Shown: positions 18,391-26,669 of the stretch, piece after piece | Layout: every line of letters begins with the position of its first letter | Position numbering within the stretch: position 1 is the first letter of the stretch | DNA from: Salinispora arenicola | Lineage (GTDB): Bacteria > Actinomycetota > Actinomycetes > Mycobacteriales > Micromonosporaceae | DNA length: 64,000 bases | Reading direction: 5' to 3' | Assembly (NCBI RefSeq): GCF_006716065.1 | Contig: NZ_VFOL01000001.1 | Location: 4,712,001-4,776,000, forward strand | The notes under the pieces: model-generated | Told to the model about the DNA's origin: nothing | Seen by the model: the letters and a program-made list of their open reading frames with translations, nothing else | The model's database searches: none | Translations under genes and position numbers: made by a program

Positions 18391-19311
18391 TCAGCCGGTC
18401 AGTCCGACGTCCTCCCGGAACAGTTCCTGGTCCAGCCACACCGCGGCGCGCGCGCCGTCCGCCGCGCCCGTGATGACAAACGTCAGTGCGTCGGGCAGTG
18501 CGGCCAGACGGGCGGTGTCCCCGGCGGCGTACACACCCGGCACAGAGGTCCGTTGGAACTCGTCGACGCGTACGCAACCGTCCGGCAGGAGTTCGCACCC
18601 GAGCTGTTCAGCCAGGGCAGAGTGCTGACGGGTGGGCGCCCGGTGGTACACGGCCTGCCGTTCGAGCACCGTGCCGTCGGCGAAGACCAGCCGCATGTCA
18701 CCTTCCTGCCCGTCGATCCGGATGACGGGCTCCTCACGGACGGGGATGCCGGCGGTGGCCAGCCGGCTCACGGCCGGTTCCGGGACGGGATGTCCGTTCG
18801 TGCAGACGATGACGTCGTCACTGAACCGGTCGGCGACATACAGTGCCTGCATGACCTGCGGCAGTTCGTGCCCGAGCACCGCGAGGGTCATGCCCCGGGT
18901 CTCGTAGCCGTGGCAGAAGGGGCAGTGGAAGACGCCGCGCCCGAAGCGGGCGGCAAGCCCGTCGACGGCGTCAGTGAGATCGACCTGCCCCGTTGCCAGG
19001 ACCAGCTTGCGGGCTCGGTGGGTTTCGTCGCCCGCCAGCACCACGGTGAACCCGCCTTCGGCGGGCGCGACGCTGTCGACCTGGCCCACCCGCAGCTCCA
19101 CACTCGGGTACCCCGACAGTTCCTCCCGGCCCACCTTGCGCAGTTCAGCCGGAGAGAAGCCGTCTCTGCTGAGGAACATGTGCATCTCGGACGCCGGTGC
19201 GTTACGCGGGTTACCACTGTCCACAACCAGCACCCGCCGGCGCTGTCGGCCCGACACCAGCGCGGCGTTGAGACCGGCCGGCCCCCCGCCCACCACGATC
19301 ACGTCGTACAC
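18391..19311 (-). CDS. Thioredoxin-reductase-like FAD/NAD(P) oxidoreductase
   Basis: I start at the GTG at 19311 because AGGAGG precedes it by 5 nt and the product then begins directly with YDVIVVGGGPAG, the FAD-binding Rossmann motif. A longer in-frame start at 19374 would cross the palindromic operator. The 306-residue protein has the redox pair CPFC (CPFCHGYE), an NAD(P)-binding middle region and the second FAD motif GVYAAGDTA near the C-terminus. Such CPFC enzymes reduce or oxidise dithiols. Close paralogues in antibiotic clusters form or break disulfides, while others are general thiol-disulfide reductases. Its placement beside a cysteine-based assembly line suggests thiol redox handling of substrate, product or import complex; this is inference. 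Confidence 0.85.
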   Translation of the reverse strand: MYDVIVVGGGPAGLNAALVSGRQRRRVLVVDSGNPRNAPASEMHMFLSRDGFSPAELRKVGREELSGYPSVELRVGQVDSVAPAEGGFTVVLAGDETHRARKLVLATGQVDLTDAVDGLAARFGRGVFHCPFCHGYETRGMTLAVLGHELPQVMQALYVADRFSDDVIVCTNGHPVPEPAVSRLATAGIPVREEPVIRIDGQEGDMRLVFADGTVLERQAVYHRAPTRQHSALAEQLGCELLPDGCVRVDEFQRTSVPGVYAAGDTARLAALPDALTFVITGAADGARAAVWLDQELFREDVGLTG

Positions 19312-19358
19312 GGAATCCTCCTCACCGGCGAGGCCGGCACTCGCACTCGAAACGAAAA

Positions 19359-19373
19359 TGACAATAGTTATCA
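19359..19373. promoter_or_regulatory. Zur/Fur-family type 7-1-7 operator candidate
   Basis: TGACAATAGTTATCA is an imperfect inverted repeat with a 7-1-7 layout. It matches the general pattern TGA-N-AAT-N-RTT-N-TCA, as in the streptomycete Zur box. It stands alone as an AT-rich island in the 101-bp divergent intergenic region, 39 bp upstream of the saccharopine-dehydrogenase-like gene and 47 bp upstream of the flavoprotein start. This is where a repressor could block both promoters. The metal sensed is not determinable from the site alone. Confidence 0.6.
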
Positions 19374-19412
19374 TCTAGTCCGGTAGCTAGTGCCCAGGGA
19401 AAGGTCCCCACG

Positions 19413-20528
19413 ATGAGCCGCATCACGACGATCGGCGTTCTCGGCGGCTATGGAGCCGTTGGTAGCGCGGTCGTGCGCCGTCTGCACCAGAGCACGGCCG
19501 CCTTACTCCTCGTTGCCGGACGAGACCTCGGCCGGGCTGAGAAACTCGTCCGCTCCTTGGATGCGAACGGCGCCCTTGCCGAGCCGGTGGCGGTCGACCT
19601 TGCTGATCCGGCCGCGCTCGACCGACTCGCGGCCCGGTGTGACCTCCTCGTCAACTGCGCCGGTCCGTCGTACCGGGTTCTTGACACAGTCGCCCGAGCG
19701 GCGATGCGCAACGGCGCCGACTACGTCGACGCCGCCGGCGACGATCCCACCTTCCTGCGTCTGACCACCGACGGCGGCGCGCGCGAGTGGCAGGCAGCCG
19801 GGCGGGTCGCCCTGCTGTCGGCCGGGGCTCTCCCAGGGCTGTCCGGGCTCCTGCCGCGCCACCTGGCCACCACCGTCGGACGGGCCAGCCGGCTCGACGC
19901 CTACCTTGGCGGAGTGGCACCGCTGTCCCCGGCAGCGGCCGGAGACGTACTGCTCAGTCGCGGGCCCGAACACGGCACCCCCGGGGCCGGCTGGCGGGAC
20001 GGCGTCGTCCGCGAACGCAGCCTCGAGCCCCGCCGCGGCCTGTCACTTGCCGCATTCCCCCGGCCGGTGGACGCCTTCCCCTTTCTCGCCACCGAGGCCG
20101 TCCGACTCGCTCGCGCGCTCCAGATCGGCGAGGTCAACTGGTACACCGCCTTCGGCGGCGGCCGGCTTCCCGAGCAACTGGCACTATCCTGGGCCCTGGG
20201 CGACATCGACACATCAGCGGTGGTCAGCGCGGCGGCCGAGGACGTACGGCGCCACGGCACATGGTATGGCCAGGAGTTCCACCTCTGGGACGGGGACGAC
20301 CCCGAGGCGTCGCCGCGGGTCCTGTCGCTGGCCTGCGAGGACTCCTACGAACTCAGCGGATTCATGGCCGCCGCGGCGGCGACCGCCGTCCTCGCGGGCG
20401 AGACGCCCGCAGGAGTGCACTTCGCGGCCGACGTGCTCATACCCACCGAGATCTTCCAGGCACTCTCCGCCGAACCAGCCGCGAAGATCAGCCTTGACGG
20501 ACCGGATGTGCCGGCTACGCCCCGGTGA
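19413..20528 (+). CDS. Saccharopine dehydrogenase-like NAD(P) reductase
   Basis: A 371-residue protein with an N-terminal Rossmann fold: GVLGGYGAVGSAVVRRL at about residues 8-24, AGRD after strand 2, and VNCAGPS. These are typical of the saccharopine dehydrogenase/trans-acting enoyl reductase group. Next to a thiazoline assembly line it is a candidate for thiazoline-to-thiazolidine reduction, the job done by Irp3/PchG (a different subfamily) in yersiniabactin and pyochelin, or for an opine-like imine reduction. It is transcribed away from the metal-box region and ends 22 bp from the convergent ligase-P450 gene, with no terminator visible in between. Confidence 0.8.
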   Translation: MSRITTIGVLGGYGAVGSAVVRRLHQSTAALLLVAGRDLGRAEKLVRSLDANGALAEPVAVDLADPAALDRLAARCDLLVNCAGPSYRVLDTVARAAMRNGADYVDAAGDDPTFLRLTTDGGAREWQAAGRVALLSAGALPGLSGLLPRHLATTVGRASRLDAYLGGVAPLSPAAAGDVLLSRGPEHGTPGAGWRDGVVRERSLEPRRGLSLAAFPRPVDAFPFLATEAVRLARALQIGEVNWYTAFGGGRLPEQLALSWALGDIDTSAVVSAAAEDVRRHGTWYGQEFHLWDGDDPEASPRVLSLACEDSYELSGFMAAAAATAVLAGETPAGVHFAADVLIPTEIFQALSAEPAAKISLDGPDVPATPR

Positions 20529-20550
20529 CAACCCTCCCGTTCGTGGCACG

Positions 20551-23379
20551 TCATCGGGAGCCGATCACCGCCGGCATGGCTTTGACCCCGTTGACGAAGT
20601 TCGACGCCAGGCGGCTCACCGGCCCGGTCAGCTGCAGCGAGCCCAAGTGGGGTGACATCACCCGCAATAACGCCGTGAGTTCGGCACGGGCCAGGTGGGC
20701 GCCCAGGCAGTAGTGCGGGCCGATGCCGAACGACAGTTGGCGGTTGGGGGTACGCCCCAGATCCAGCCGGTCCGGCTCGGCGAAGACCGTGGCGTCTCGG
20801 TTGGCCGAGGTGTAGTACAGGACCACCTTCTCGCCCGCGGTCACGGCCTGGCCGCCGATCTCGGTGTCCCGGGTGGCGGTACGACGGAACTGCATGATGG
20901 GCGTGACCCAGCGCAACAGTTCCTCCACCGCCGACTCCATCGGGACACGTCCCTCGACCAAGCGGGCGCACTCCCCCGGATGCTCGGTCAGGGCCTGCAT
21001 GGTCCCGGCGACCAGGTGTCGGGTGGTCTCGTTGCCCGCCACCACGAGCAGCAGCCAGAAGTTGCAGAACTCACGGTCGGTCAGCCGGGTCCCGTCAACC
21101 TCGGCATTGGCCAGCAGACTCACCAGGTCGTCCGTGGGACGCGCCCGTCGCTCGACGCCGAGGTTGAGGGCATACTGGAACGCCTCGGCCATCGCGGTAC
21201 GATAGGCGTCGATGTCACCACCGCCGAAGTCCGGATCGTCGAAGCCGACCAGGTGGTTGCTCCACCCATAGAGCAGAGCGCGATCCTGCTTCGGCACGCC
21301 AAGCAGATCGGCGAGGACGAGCAGGGGTAGCTCGGCGGCGAGGTCGGTCACGACGTCGAACTCCCCCGCCGCGACCACCTTGGCGACCAAGGCCGCGGCG
21401 TGCGCGTCGATACTCGCCAGCAGTCCCCGCACCGCACGGGGAGTGAACACGGATGTCACTAGCTTTCGCAGCCGGGCATGGTGAGGATCGTCCATGTTGA
21501 CCAGAAGCTGCCGGGCCTGTTGCAGGTCGGCGGGGGTACGCGGATCGGTCAGGAAGGCCCCCTTGGCCGCCGACGAGAAGTCGGTGACCCGCCGCGACGC
21601 GGCGACAACGTCCTCGTACCTGGTCACCGCCCAAAACCCGGAGCCCCGGGTTGCCGTACGCCCCGCAGCCGTGTGCCGCGTCAGCACCGGCTCCGCGACC
21701 CACCCGACAGGCTCGTCACGGCGCCGCCGGGCGAACTCGTCGTGCGGCACCCCCGACACGTAGGTGGTGGGATGGGCGATGTCCGGACGGTGAGCCGTGG
21801 GCTGGCCCGTGGCGGGTCGGGGCACGGTCATGGCGGCGCCCGACAGCCACCCGAACTTGCTCCGCAGGGCGTCCTTGCGCAGCTTGCCCGTCTCGTCGCG
21901 GGGCAGGCTCTCCACCACCCGATACGTCCGCGGAACCTTGAACCCCGCCAGCGACACGCGGCAGTGGGCGTCGAGGTGGGTCGTGAGATCGTCCGGGTCG
22001 ACCGCGGTCTCGGGCACGACGATACCGACGACCCGTTCCCCGAACTCGTCGTCGGCAACCCCGATCACCGCCGCGTCGCGTACCACCGGGTGACGCAGCA
22101 GCGCGGCCTCGACCTCGGCGGGATAGACGTTGACCCCACCAGAAACGATCATGTCCTGGGCCCGTCCGGTGAGGAACAGATAGCCGTCCTCGTCGACGTG
22201 ACCCACCTCGCCGTAGGTGAAGGTGTCCGGCGCAAGGTACGCCGCCTGGGTCTTCTCCGGCGCGTTGTGGTAGTGAAACCGGTTGCCGGTACGTCGGCGG
22301 AAGAAGACCTGACCGGTCTGGCCGGCAGCCACCGGCTGTCCGCCATCATCGACCACGACGACCTCCGAGGGTGGCACGGCCCGCCCGACACTGCCCGGCC
22401 TGGCGAGCCACTCGGCCGAGTCGATCAGGGTCACCACGCCGCCCTCGGTGGCGCCGTAATACTCCACGAGAACAGGTCCCCACCAGTCGATCATCGACCG
22501 TTTGACCTCCGGCGGGCACGGTCCGCCGCCGTGCCACACCCGACGCAGGCTCGCACCGGAGAACATCTGCCGGGTGAGCGCGTCGACGCGCAGCAGCCGG
22601 ACGAGCTGGGTCGGCACGAGGTGCGTGACAGTGATCCGGTGGTCGTCGATAGTCTTGAGCGTCGCGGCCGGGTCGAAGTAGGGGCGGATGACCAGCCGGC
22701 TGCCCTGGAGCAGGGACAGCAACGCGAAGAACAGCTGCGACGAGTGGTACCAGGGCCCGTCCAGCAGCATCCGCTCCCGGCGGGGCACACCCAGCACCGA
22801 CCGCGCGTAGTCGCACAATCGGCCCACCCGCGCGTACGGCGCGCCCGTGACGAACAGGTTGTTGACCACACCCTTGGGCCGCCCCGTGGTGCCGGACGTA
22901 TAGAGCATTGTGGCGCCGCAGACCTGCCCCTCAGGTTCAGCCGGGGACGCCGCGGCGAGCAGGGGCTCCACGGCGGCGAACCCCTCGACCTCCCGGTCGC
23001 CGAGCACCAGCCCGGCCACCGGTCCGGCCGTGCCGTCCGCCGCCGCGGCCACGGCCTTGACGTGCAACTCCTCAGTGATCACGACGCGGCTTCCCGAGTC
23101 CGACAGGATGTGCCCGATCTCCGTCACGGTGAGGTGCCAGTTGACCGGTACCACGGTGACCCCAGTGTGCAGTGCCGCCAACAGGACCTCGAAGGTCTCC
23201 CGGCGGTTGCCTGTCACGCAGGCGAGCCGGTCCCCGGTGTCCAGTCCGTGTGCGCGCAACAGGTGCACCCATCGGTTGACTCGCTCGGCGAGACGGATCC
23301 AGCTCGTCGCGCCGTCGGAGTCGACGATCGCGATGGCCGCCCCGTCGTAGCTGACGTGCTCGTTCAGTAGGGTCGGCAC
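20551..23379 (-). CDS. Fused acyl-CoA/AMP ligase - cytochrome P450
   Basis: One uninterrupted 942-residue frame starting at GTG (AGGAAGGA upstream). Residues 1-510 are an acyl-CoA synthetase: YTSGTTGRPKG at about 160, EYYGATEGG, VSGGVNVYPAEVE and the C-terminal GKLRKDALR. Residues 517-942 are a complete bacterial P450: I-helix AGNETTRH, ExxR in EELLRW, and heme loop FGIGPHYCLG with Cys891. The P450 half resembles the CYP124/125/142 group (PIMQFRRTATRD, SANRD), whose members hydroxylate chain termini of fatty acids or sterols. An internal ATG at 21831 begins the P450 part but has no clear ribosome site, so the fusion looks genuine. It closes the polyketide operon. Inferred role: activate a fatty acyl chain and hydroxylate it, with electrons from the ferredoxin at 35337-35534. 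Confidence 0.88.
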   Translation of the reverse strand: MPTLLNEHVSYDGAAIAIVDSDGATSWIRLAERVNRWVHLLRAHGLDTGDRLACVTGNRRETFEVLLAALHTGVTVVPVNWHLTVTEIGHILSDSGSRVVITEELHVKAVAAAADGTAGPVAGLVLGDREVEGFAAVEPLLAAASPAEPEGQVCGATMLYTSGTTGRPKGVVNNLFVTGAPYARVGRLCDYARSVLGVPRRERMLLDGPWYHSSQLFFALLSLLQGSRLVIRPYFDPAATLKTIDDHRITVTHLVPTQLVRLLRVDALTRQMFSGASLRRVWHGGGPCPPEVKRSMIDWWGPVLVEYYGATEGGVVTLIDSAEWLARPGSVGRAVPPSEVVVVDDGGQPVAAGQTGQVFFRRRTGNRFHYHNAPEKTQAAYLAPDTFTYGEVGHVDEDGYLFLTGRAQDMIVSGGVNVYPAEVEAALLRHPVVRDAAVIGVADDEFGERVVGIVVPETAVDPDDLTTHLDAHCRVSLAGFKVPRTYRVVESLPRDETGKLRKDALRSKFGWLSGAAMTVPRPATGQPTAHRPDIAHPTTYVSGVPHDEFARRRRDEPVGWVAEPVLTRHTAAGRTATRGSGFWAVTRYEDVVAASRRVTDFSSAAKGAFLTDPRTPADLQQARQLLVNMDDPHHARLRKLVTSVFTPRAVRGLLASIDAHAAALVAKVVAAGEFDVVTDLAAELPLLVLADLLGVPKQDRALLYGWSNHLVGFDDPDFGGGDIDAYRTAMAEAFQYALNLGVERRARPTDDLVSLLANAEVDGTRLTDREFCNFWLLLVVAGNETTRHLVAGTMQALTEHPGECARLVEGRVPMESAVEELLRWVTPIMQFRRTATRDTEIGGQAVTAGEKVVLYYTSANRDATVFAEPDRLDLGRTPNRQLSFGIGPHYCLGAHLARAELTALLRVMSPHLGSLQLTGPVSRLASNFVNGVKAMPAVIGSR

Positions 23380-23397
23380 GGCTGATCCTTCCTGTGG

Positions 23398-24144
23398 TCA
23401 ATCGAGCAGGTCCGGCTGCGCGCGGACGATGTCGGCGTACATCGGACGGAAGTTGAGCCGGCCCATCGCAGGGGTACCCATCACGGTGGCGGTGGCCCGC
23501 GCGATGTCGGAACTGATTGGCACGGGAGTGCCTGCCGCCTCGGCGATCAGCTGCACCCGGGCACAACTGTCCATCGTGACGAACCACCAAGCGGCCTCCT
23601 GCACCGTCGTGCCGACGGTCAGCAGCCCGTGGTTGCGCAGGACGACCGCCTTGCCGCCGCCTAACACCTCGGCTATCCGCTTGCCCTCCACCGAGTCGAG
23701 CACGACCCCCTCGAAGCCCTCGTAGACCGCGTGATCCTCGAAGAAGACGCACGCGTCCTGGGTAAGTGGGTCAAGCTGGCGGCCGAGCGCCGCCCACGCT
23801 CGGCCGTACACCGAGTGCGTGTGCGCGGCCGCGACGACGTCGGGCCGGGCGGCGTGGATCGCCGAGTGGATAGCGTATCCGGCTGGGTTCACCGTGCCCG
23901 TTCCCTGCAGCACGTGGCCGTCGGCGTCAACCAGGATCAGGTCGCTGACCCGGATCCGGGCGAACGGGACGGTGAACGGGTTGATCCAGAACTGGTGGGG
24001 GTCGCCCGGGTCGCGGGCGGTGATGTGCCCACCGGCCCCCTCGTCGAAGCCCAACCGTGCGAAGATCCGGAACGATGCGGCCAGCCGCTGTTTGCGGTAG
24101 GTCCGCTCCTCCTCGACGGTGCGGGTGGGCCGGCCGCCGGTCAC
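23398..24144 (-). CDS. Class II aldolase/adducin family protein
   Basis: A 248-residue protein beginning at a GTG whose GTGA overlaps the stop of the upstream 60-codon ORF. Class II aldolase features are GGHITARDP, the metal histidines in AAHTHS, and LRNHGLL near the C-terminal third. These Zn enzymes catalyse retro-aldol, epimerization or decarboxylation reactions on hydroxy-carbonyl compounds. Its role in a polyketide operon is unknown. A C-C bond step on the carrier-free product or on a small starter or extender unit is possible. Confidence 0.85.
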   Translation of the reverse strand: MTGGRPTRTVEEERTYRKQRLAASFRIFARLGFDEGAGGHITARDPGDPHQFWINPFTVPFARIRVSDLILVDADGHVLQGTGTVNPAGYAIHSAIHAARPDVVAAAHTHSVYGRAWAALGRQLDPLTQDACVFFEDHAVYEGFEGVVLDSVEGKRIAEVLGGGKAVVLRNHGLLTVGTTVQEAAWWFVTMDSCARVQLIAEAAGTPVPISSDIARATATVMGTPAMGRLNFRPMYADIVRAQPDLLD

Positions 24145-24323
24145 CCGCAGCCGCCCGCCGAGTCCGTGTCGTAGCCCCGGGGGGCGTCGATCAACTCATC
24201 GGGGATGCCCGCCAACAGGTCGCCATAGGGCTGCGGTTGCGGCTCGGGCTGTGACACCTCGCCGGTGCCGGCCGGCGGTCGCGGGTCGGTGCCGCCGGCG
24301 CCGGCCGGCGCTCGCTCGCTCAT
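24141..24323 (-). CDS. Small 60-residue protein, unknown
   Basis: This short frame is supported by position rather than homology. Its ATG overlaps the isomerase stop (ATGA at 24320-24323) and its stop overlaps the aldolase GTG (GTGA at 24141-24144), the same coupling used through the whole operon. The product is Pro/Gly-rich and acidic, with PQPYGDLLAGIPDELIDAP in the middle and AGGCG at the C-terminus. No membrane segment or signal is visible. It could be a small enzyme partner; a modified-peptide precursor is possible but I see no maturation enzyme for one. Confidence 0.7.
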   Translation of the reverse strand: MSERAPAGAGGTDPRPPAGTGEVSQPEPQPQPYGDLLAGIPDELIDAPRGYDTDSAGGCG

Positions 24324-24943
24324 CCCTTCACTCCTTCCATCCGCCAGGTGTCCAGGAACAGGTCCACGCGATCCAGGCCCCAGAACCGGTGGCGGCCCCA
24401 CTTCAGGTACGGGATGCCGAAGACGTCATCGAGGTAGGCCTGGTAGAGGCAGCCCACCGCCTCGGCGCGGATGCTCTCGTCGGCCGCGGCGGCGACGGTC
24501 CGGTCGGGGTCGAGACCGGCGGCGGCCGCGGCGGTGGCGACCACCTCCGGAGTACAGATGTCATCGCCCCGTCCCCAGCGGGCCGCCACGATCGCGTCGT
24601 AGAAGTCCCACTCCCGGCCCACCCGGCGGGCGGCCAACCAGCCGAGGTGCGGAAGTTCCCACCAGGAGTCGACGTCGACCGGCCAGGCCATGTCGATGCC
24701 CCGGTTCTGGGCGAGGCGTTTGGTGTCCATCAGCATGTAGAGGTGCTTGGCCCGACTCATCTGCTGGTAGTGGAACTCGCCGCCGCGCTCGGCCAGGGCC
24801 GCGGACGTCTTCTCGTCCGGGTCCCAGTACGGCAGGCAGTCGAACTCCGCAGGCAGGTCCGGCACCATCTCGCGGAGGCGACGTACGGTCAGCCAGCTGT
24901 ACGGGCTGCGGAACGAGAAGTACAACCGCGGGCGACGGGTCAC
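24320..24943 (-). CDS. DsbA-fold / 2-hydroxychromene-2-carboxylate isomerase-like protein
   Basis: A 207-residue protein starting at GTG (GTGA overlap with the thioesterase stop). The N-terminal YFSFRSPYSW has the Ser-Pro-Tyr-Ser pattern of HCCA isomerases and kappa-class GSTs in place of a CxxC redox motif. The rest follows the DsbA-like helical insertion, with WPVDVDSWW and the C-terminal YLDDVFGIPYLKWGRHRFWG. Known relatives isomerise double bonds with glutathione-like help. In an operon that should build conjugated double bonds, a cis/trans or positional isomerase is a reasonable inference. It does not look like a disulfide oxidoreductase because both Cys are missing. Confidence 0.82.
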   Translation of the reverse strand: MTRRPRLYFSFRSPYSWLTVRRLREMVPDLPAEFDCLPYWDPDEKTSAALAERGGEFHYQQMSRAKHLYMLMDTKRLAQNRGIDMAWPVDVDSWWELPHLGWLAARRVGREWDFYDAIVAARWGRGDDICTPEVVATAAAAAGLDPDRTVAAAADESIRAEAVGCLYQAYLDDVFGIPYLKWGRHRFWGLDRVDLFLDTWRMEGVKG

Positions 24944-25872
24944 GGCCGCCCCCCGGTCAGGGCCCTGCCGACCTCGTCGTCCAGCTCGGCGACACCACCG
25001 GCGCCGGGACCGGCGGCGATCGCGTACCCGTGCAGGATCTTGGCCGTGGCCACCGGCACCAGCAGGTTATCGCGTCGTACGTAGCAGTCCATCCGGCCGT
25101 CGAACATCACTCCACGTAGGATGTCCTGCACCGTGAAGACGGTGTGGATGGTTTCCTCCATGTGCGCCGCGGCGATCAGCTGGATCCGGGCGCGGGAAAC
25201 CACCGGGATCCAATGCCGCTCGGTCAGCATCCGCCCGACCGAGATGCCGCGGTCGGCGAGGAACCGGTCCACCACCTCTTCCAGAGCCCGGACGTAGGCC
25301 GAGTGCTGGACCCGGTCGGAGAAGTGGCAGTGAAAGTAGCGGGCCCGCCAGGACCATAGGAACTCCCAGGGCTGGGTGCCCAACACCTCCGACGGAGGCT
25401 GTCCCGGGGCGAGGGTACGACGGTCAGGCCGGGTGACCGTGCTGGCCTGCGCCACGTCACCGACCTCGTACGCGGCCAGCGCCGGCGGCGCGGGGACATG
25501 GATCGGCGCGGTTCGTTCCCGTACCAGTGCCACGGTCACCTTGCCCCGTAGGACGGTGACCTGCTCGCCGCCGCGGGACACCGCCAGTTGCACGATGAGC
25601 CGGCGGCCGCTGTCGGCGACCACCCGCGCCTGCACCTCGTCGTCGAGTTCCAGCACCGCAGGCAGTTGGACCGAACAGTCGACCACTTCGAAGCCCAAAC
25701 CATGCTCGTGGTAAAGCGTCCGGGCGCCGGCGCCTCGCTCACACAGCCACTGCAGGACCGCCTGTTCGACGAGGTAGACGAAGTGCTTGAAGCCGATCCA
25801 GGTACGGATGTTGGCGCCCTCGTACGAGGGACGGCCGGACACAACGGTCGAGCCGACCGTGGCGAGCGTCAT
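24940..25872 (-). CDS. Tandem hotdog acyl thioesterase-like protein
   Basis: A 310-residue protein with two hotdog-like halves. Residues 10-130 hold GFKHFVYLVEQAVLQWL and GLGFEVVDCSVQLP. Residues 165-300 hold FHCHFSDRVQHSAYVRALEEVVDRFL and RHWIPVVSRARIQL, the second being close to 4-hydroxybenzoyl-CoA thioesterase-type proteins. Double-hotdog fusions act as acyl-ACP/acyl-CoA thioesterases or hydratases. In this operon it most likely releases or transfers the finished chain. ATGA/GTGA overlaps join it to both neighbours. Confidence 0.75.
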   Translation of the reverse strand: MTLATVGSTVVSGRPSYEGANIRTWIGFKHFVYLVEQAVLQWLCERGAGARTLYHEHGLGFEVVDCSVQLPAVLELDDEVQARVVADSGRRLIVQLAVSRGGEQVTVLRGKVTVALVRERTAPIHVPAPPALAAYEVGDVAQASTVTRPDRRTLAPGQPPSEVLGTQPWEFLWSWRARYFHCHFSDRVQHSAYVRALEEVVDRFLADRGISVGRMLTERHWIPVVSRARIQLIAAAHMEETIHTVFTVQDILRGVMFDGRMDCYVRRDNLLVPVATAKILHGYAIAAGPGAGGVAELDDEVGRALTGGRP

Positions 25873-26669
25873 CTCGGTTCCCTTCCAGTCGTTTCGAACG
25901 CACCGTTGGCGGCGACGAACGCGGTCACGCTGTCGGCCACCCGGCCCGCCTGCCGGACGTGGCAGAAGTGGTCGAACTGTTCTTCGACCTGCAGGTGCAT
26001 CCCCGGTACCTCCGCGGCGAGGGCGCGGGCGGCCACCGGGGACAGCGTCGGGTCGGCCGCTCCGGCGAGCAGGAAGGTCCGTACCGTCACGTTGCTCAAT
26101 CGCAGCTGGGCGCTGGCGATGTACTGCTGGAACACGGTGAGAAACCCAGCGGGGCCGACCCGGTCGATGGCGGCCTCGCCCATCGCCTCCAGCACCGCCG
26201 GGTCCAACGCGTCGGCCCGGGCACCCATCCGGGCCCGCAGACCCTCGCGGATGTGCCGCATGAAGGTGGCCCGGGCCTGGTCGAACATCTCCCAGGTGAC
26301 CGAGTGCTGCGGCTGCCGGTAGAGCGGACAGACGAGGATCACCGCCGGTCCGGGGCGCGGGTCACGCGCACTCAACAGGGTCAGGGCGGCGTTGGCCCCG
26401 AACGAGTGGGTGATCAGCACATCCGACCGGGCGCCGAGTTGGTCGAGACCATCTCCCAGCCAGTCCCCCGCCGGGCGGTGGCCCCACCGGTAGTCGTTGC
26501 CCGGGCGCCACGGCAGGTCCAGCGCGACCATTCGCCAGGTCGGATCGAGCTCGGCGACGAGGGGACGCCAGGTCGTCCAGGGGTCTTCGAGGCCGTGCGC
26601 GAAGACCACGAGCGGGCCGTCCGGCGTACCCGGCCACAAGGTGTGCAGTGACACCTCCGTGTTTTCCAT
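25869..26669 (-). CDS. Alpha/beta hydrolase
   Basis: A 266-residue alpha/beta hydrolase with the oxyanion loop VVFAHGLEDPW, nucleophile elbow THSFGANAA (Ser), acid region AGAADPTLSP and a C-terminal His (QFDHFCHV). It has a typical single-domain length without signal peptide. It lies between the thioesterase gene and the truncated KS gene with 1-4 bp overlaps. It may hydrolyse a thioester, ester or lactone during chain release. Its substrate cannot be read from sequence. Confidence 0.82.
   Translation of the reverse strand: MENTEVSLHTLWPGTPDGPLVVFAHGLEDPWTTWRPLVAELDPTWRMVALDLPWRPGNDYRWGHRPAGDWLGDGLDQLGARSDVLITHSFGANAALTLLSARDPRPGPAVILVCPLYRQPQHSVTWEMFDQARATFMRHIREGLRARMGARADALDPAVLEAMGEAAIDRVGPAGFLTVFQQYIASAQLRLSNVTVRTFLLAGAADPTLSPVAARALAAEVPGMHLQVEEQFDHFCHVRQAGRVADSVTAFVAANGAFETTGREPR

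Noticed and set aside
18391..19311. Dithiolopyrrolone/holothin-type oxidase assignment for the CPFC flavoprotein
   Set aside because: The CPxC motif alone does not separate such oxidases from ordinary thioredoxin-reductase-like enzymes, and the other genes of those pathways are absent.
24141..24323. RiPP precursor interpretation of the 60-residue ORF
   Set aside because: A C-terminal Cys/Gly segment is suggestive, but no radical SAM, YcaO, lanthipeptide synthetase or peptidase gene is present in the window.
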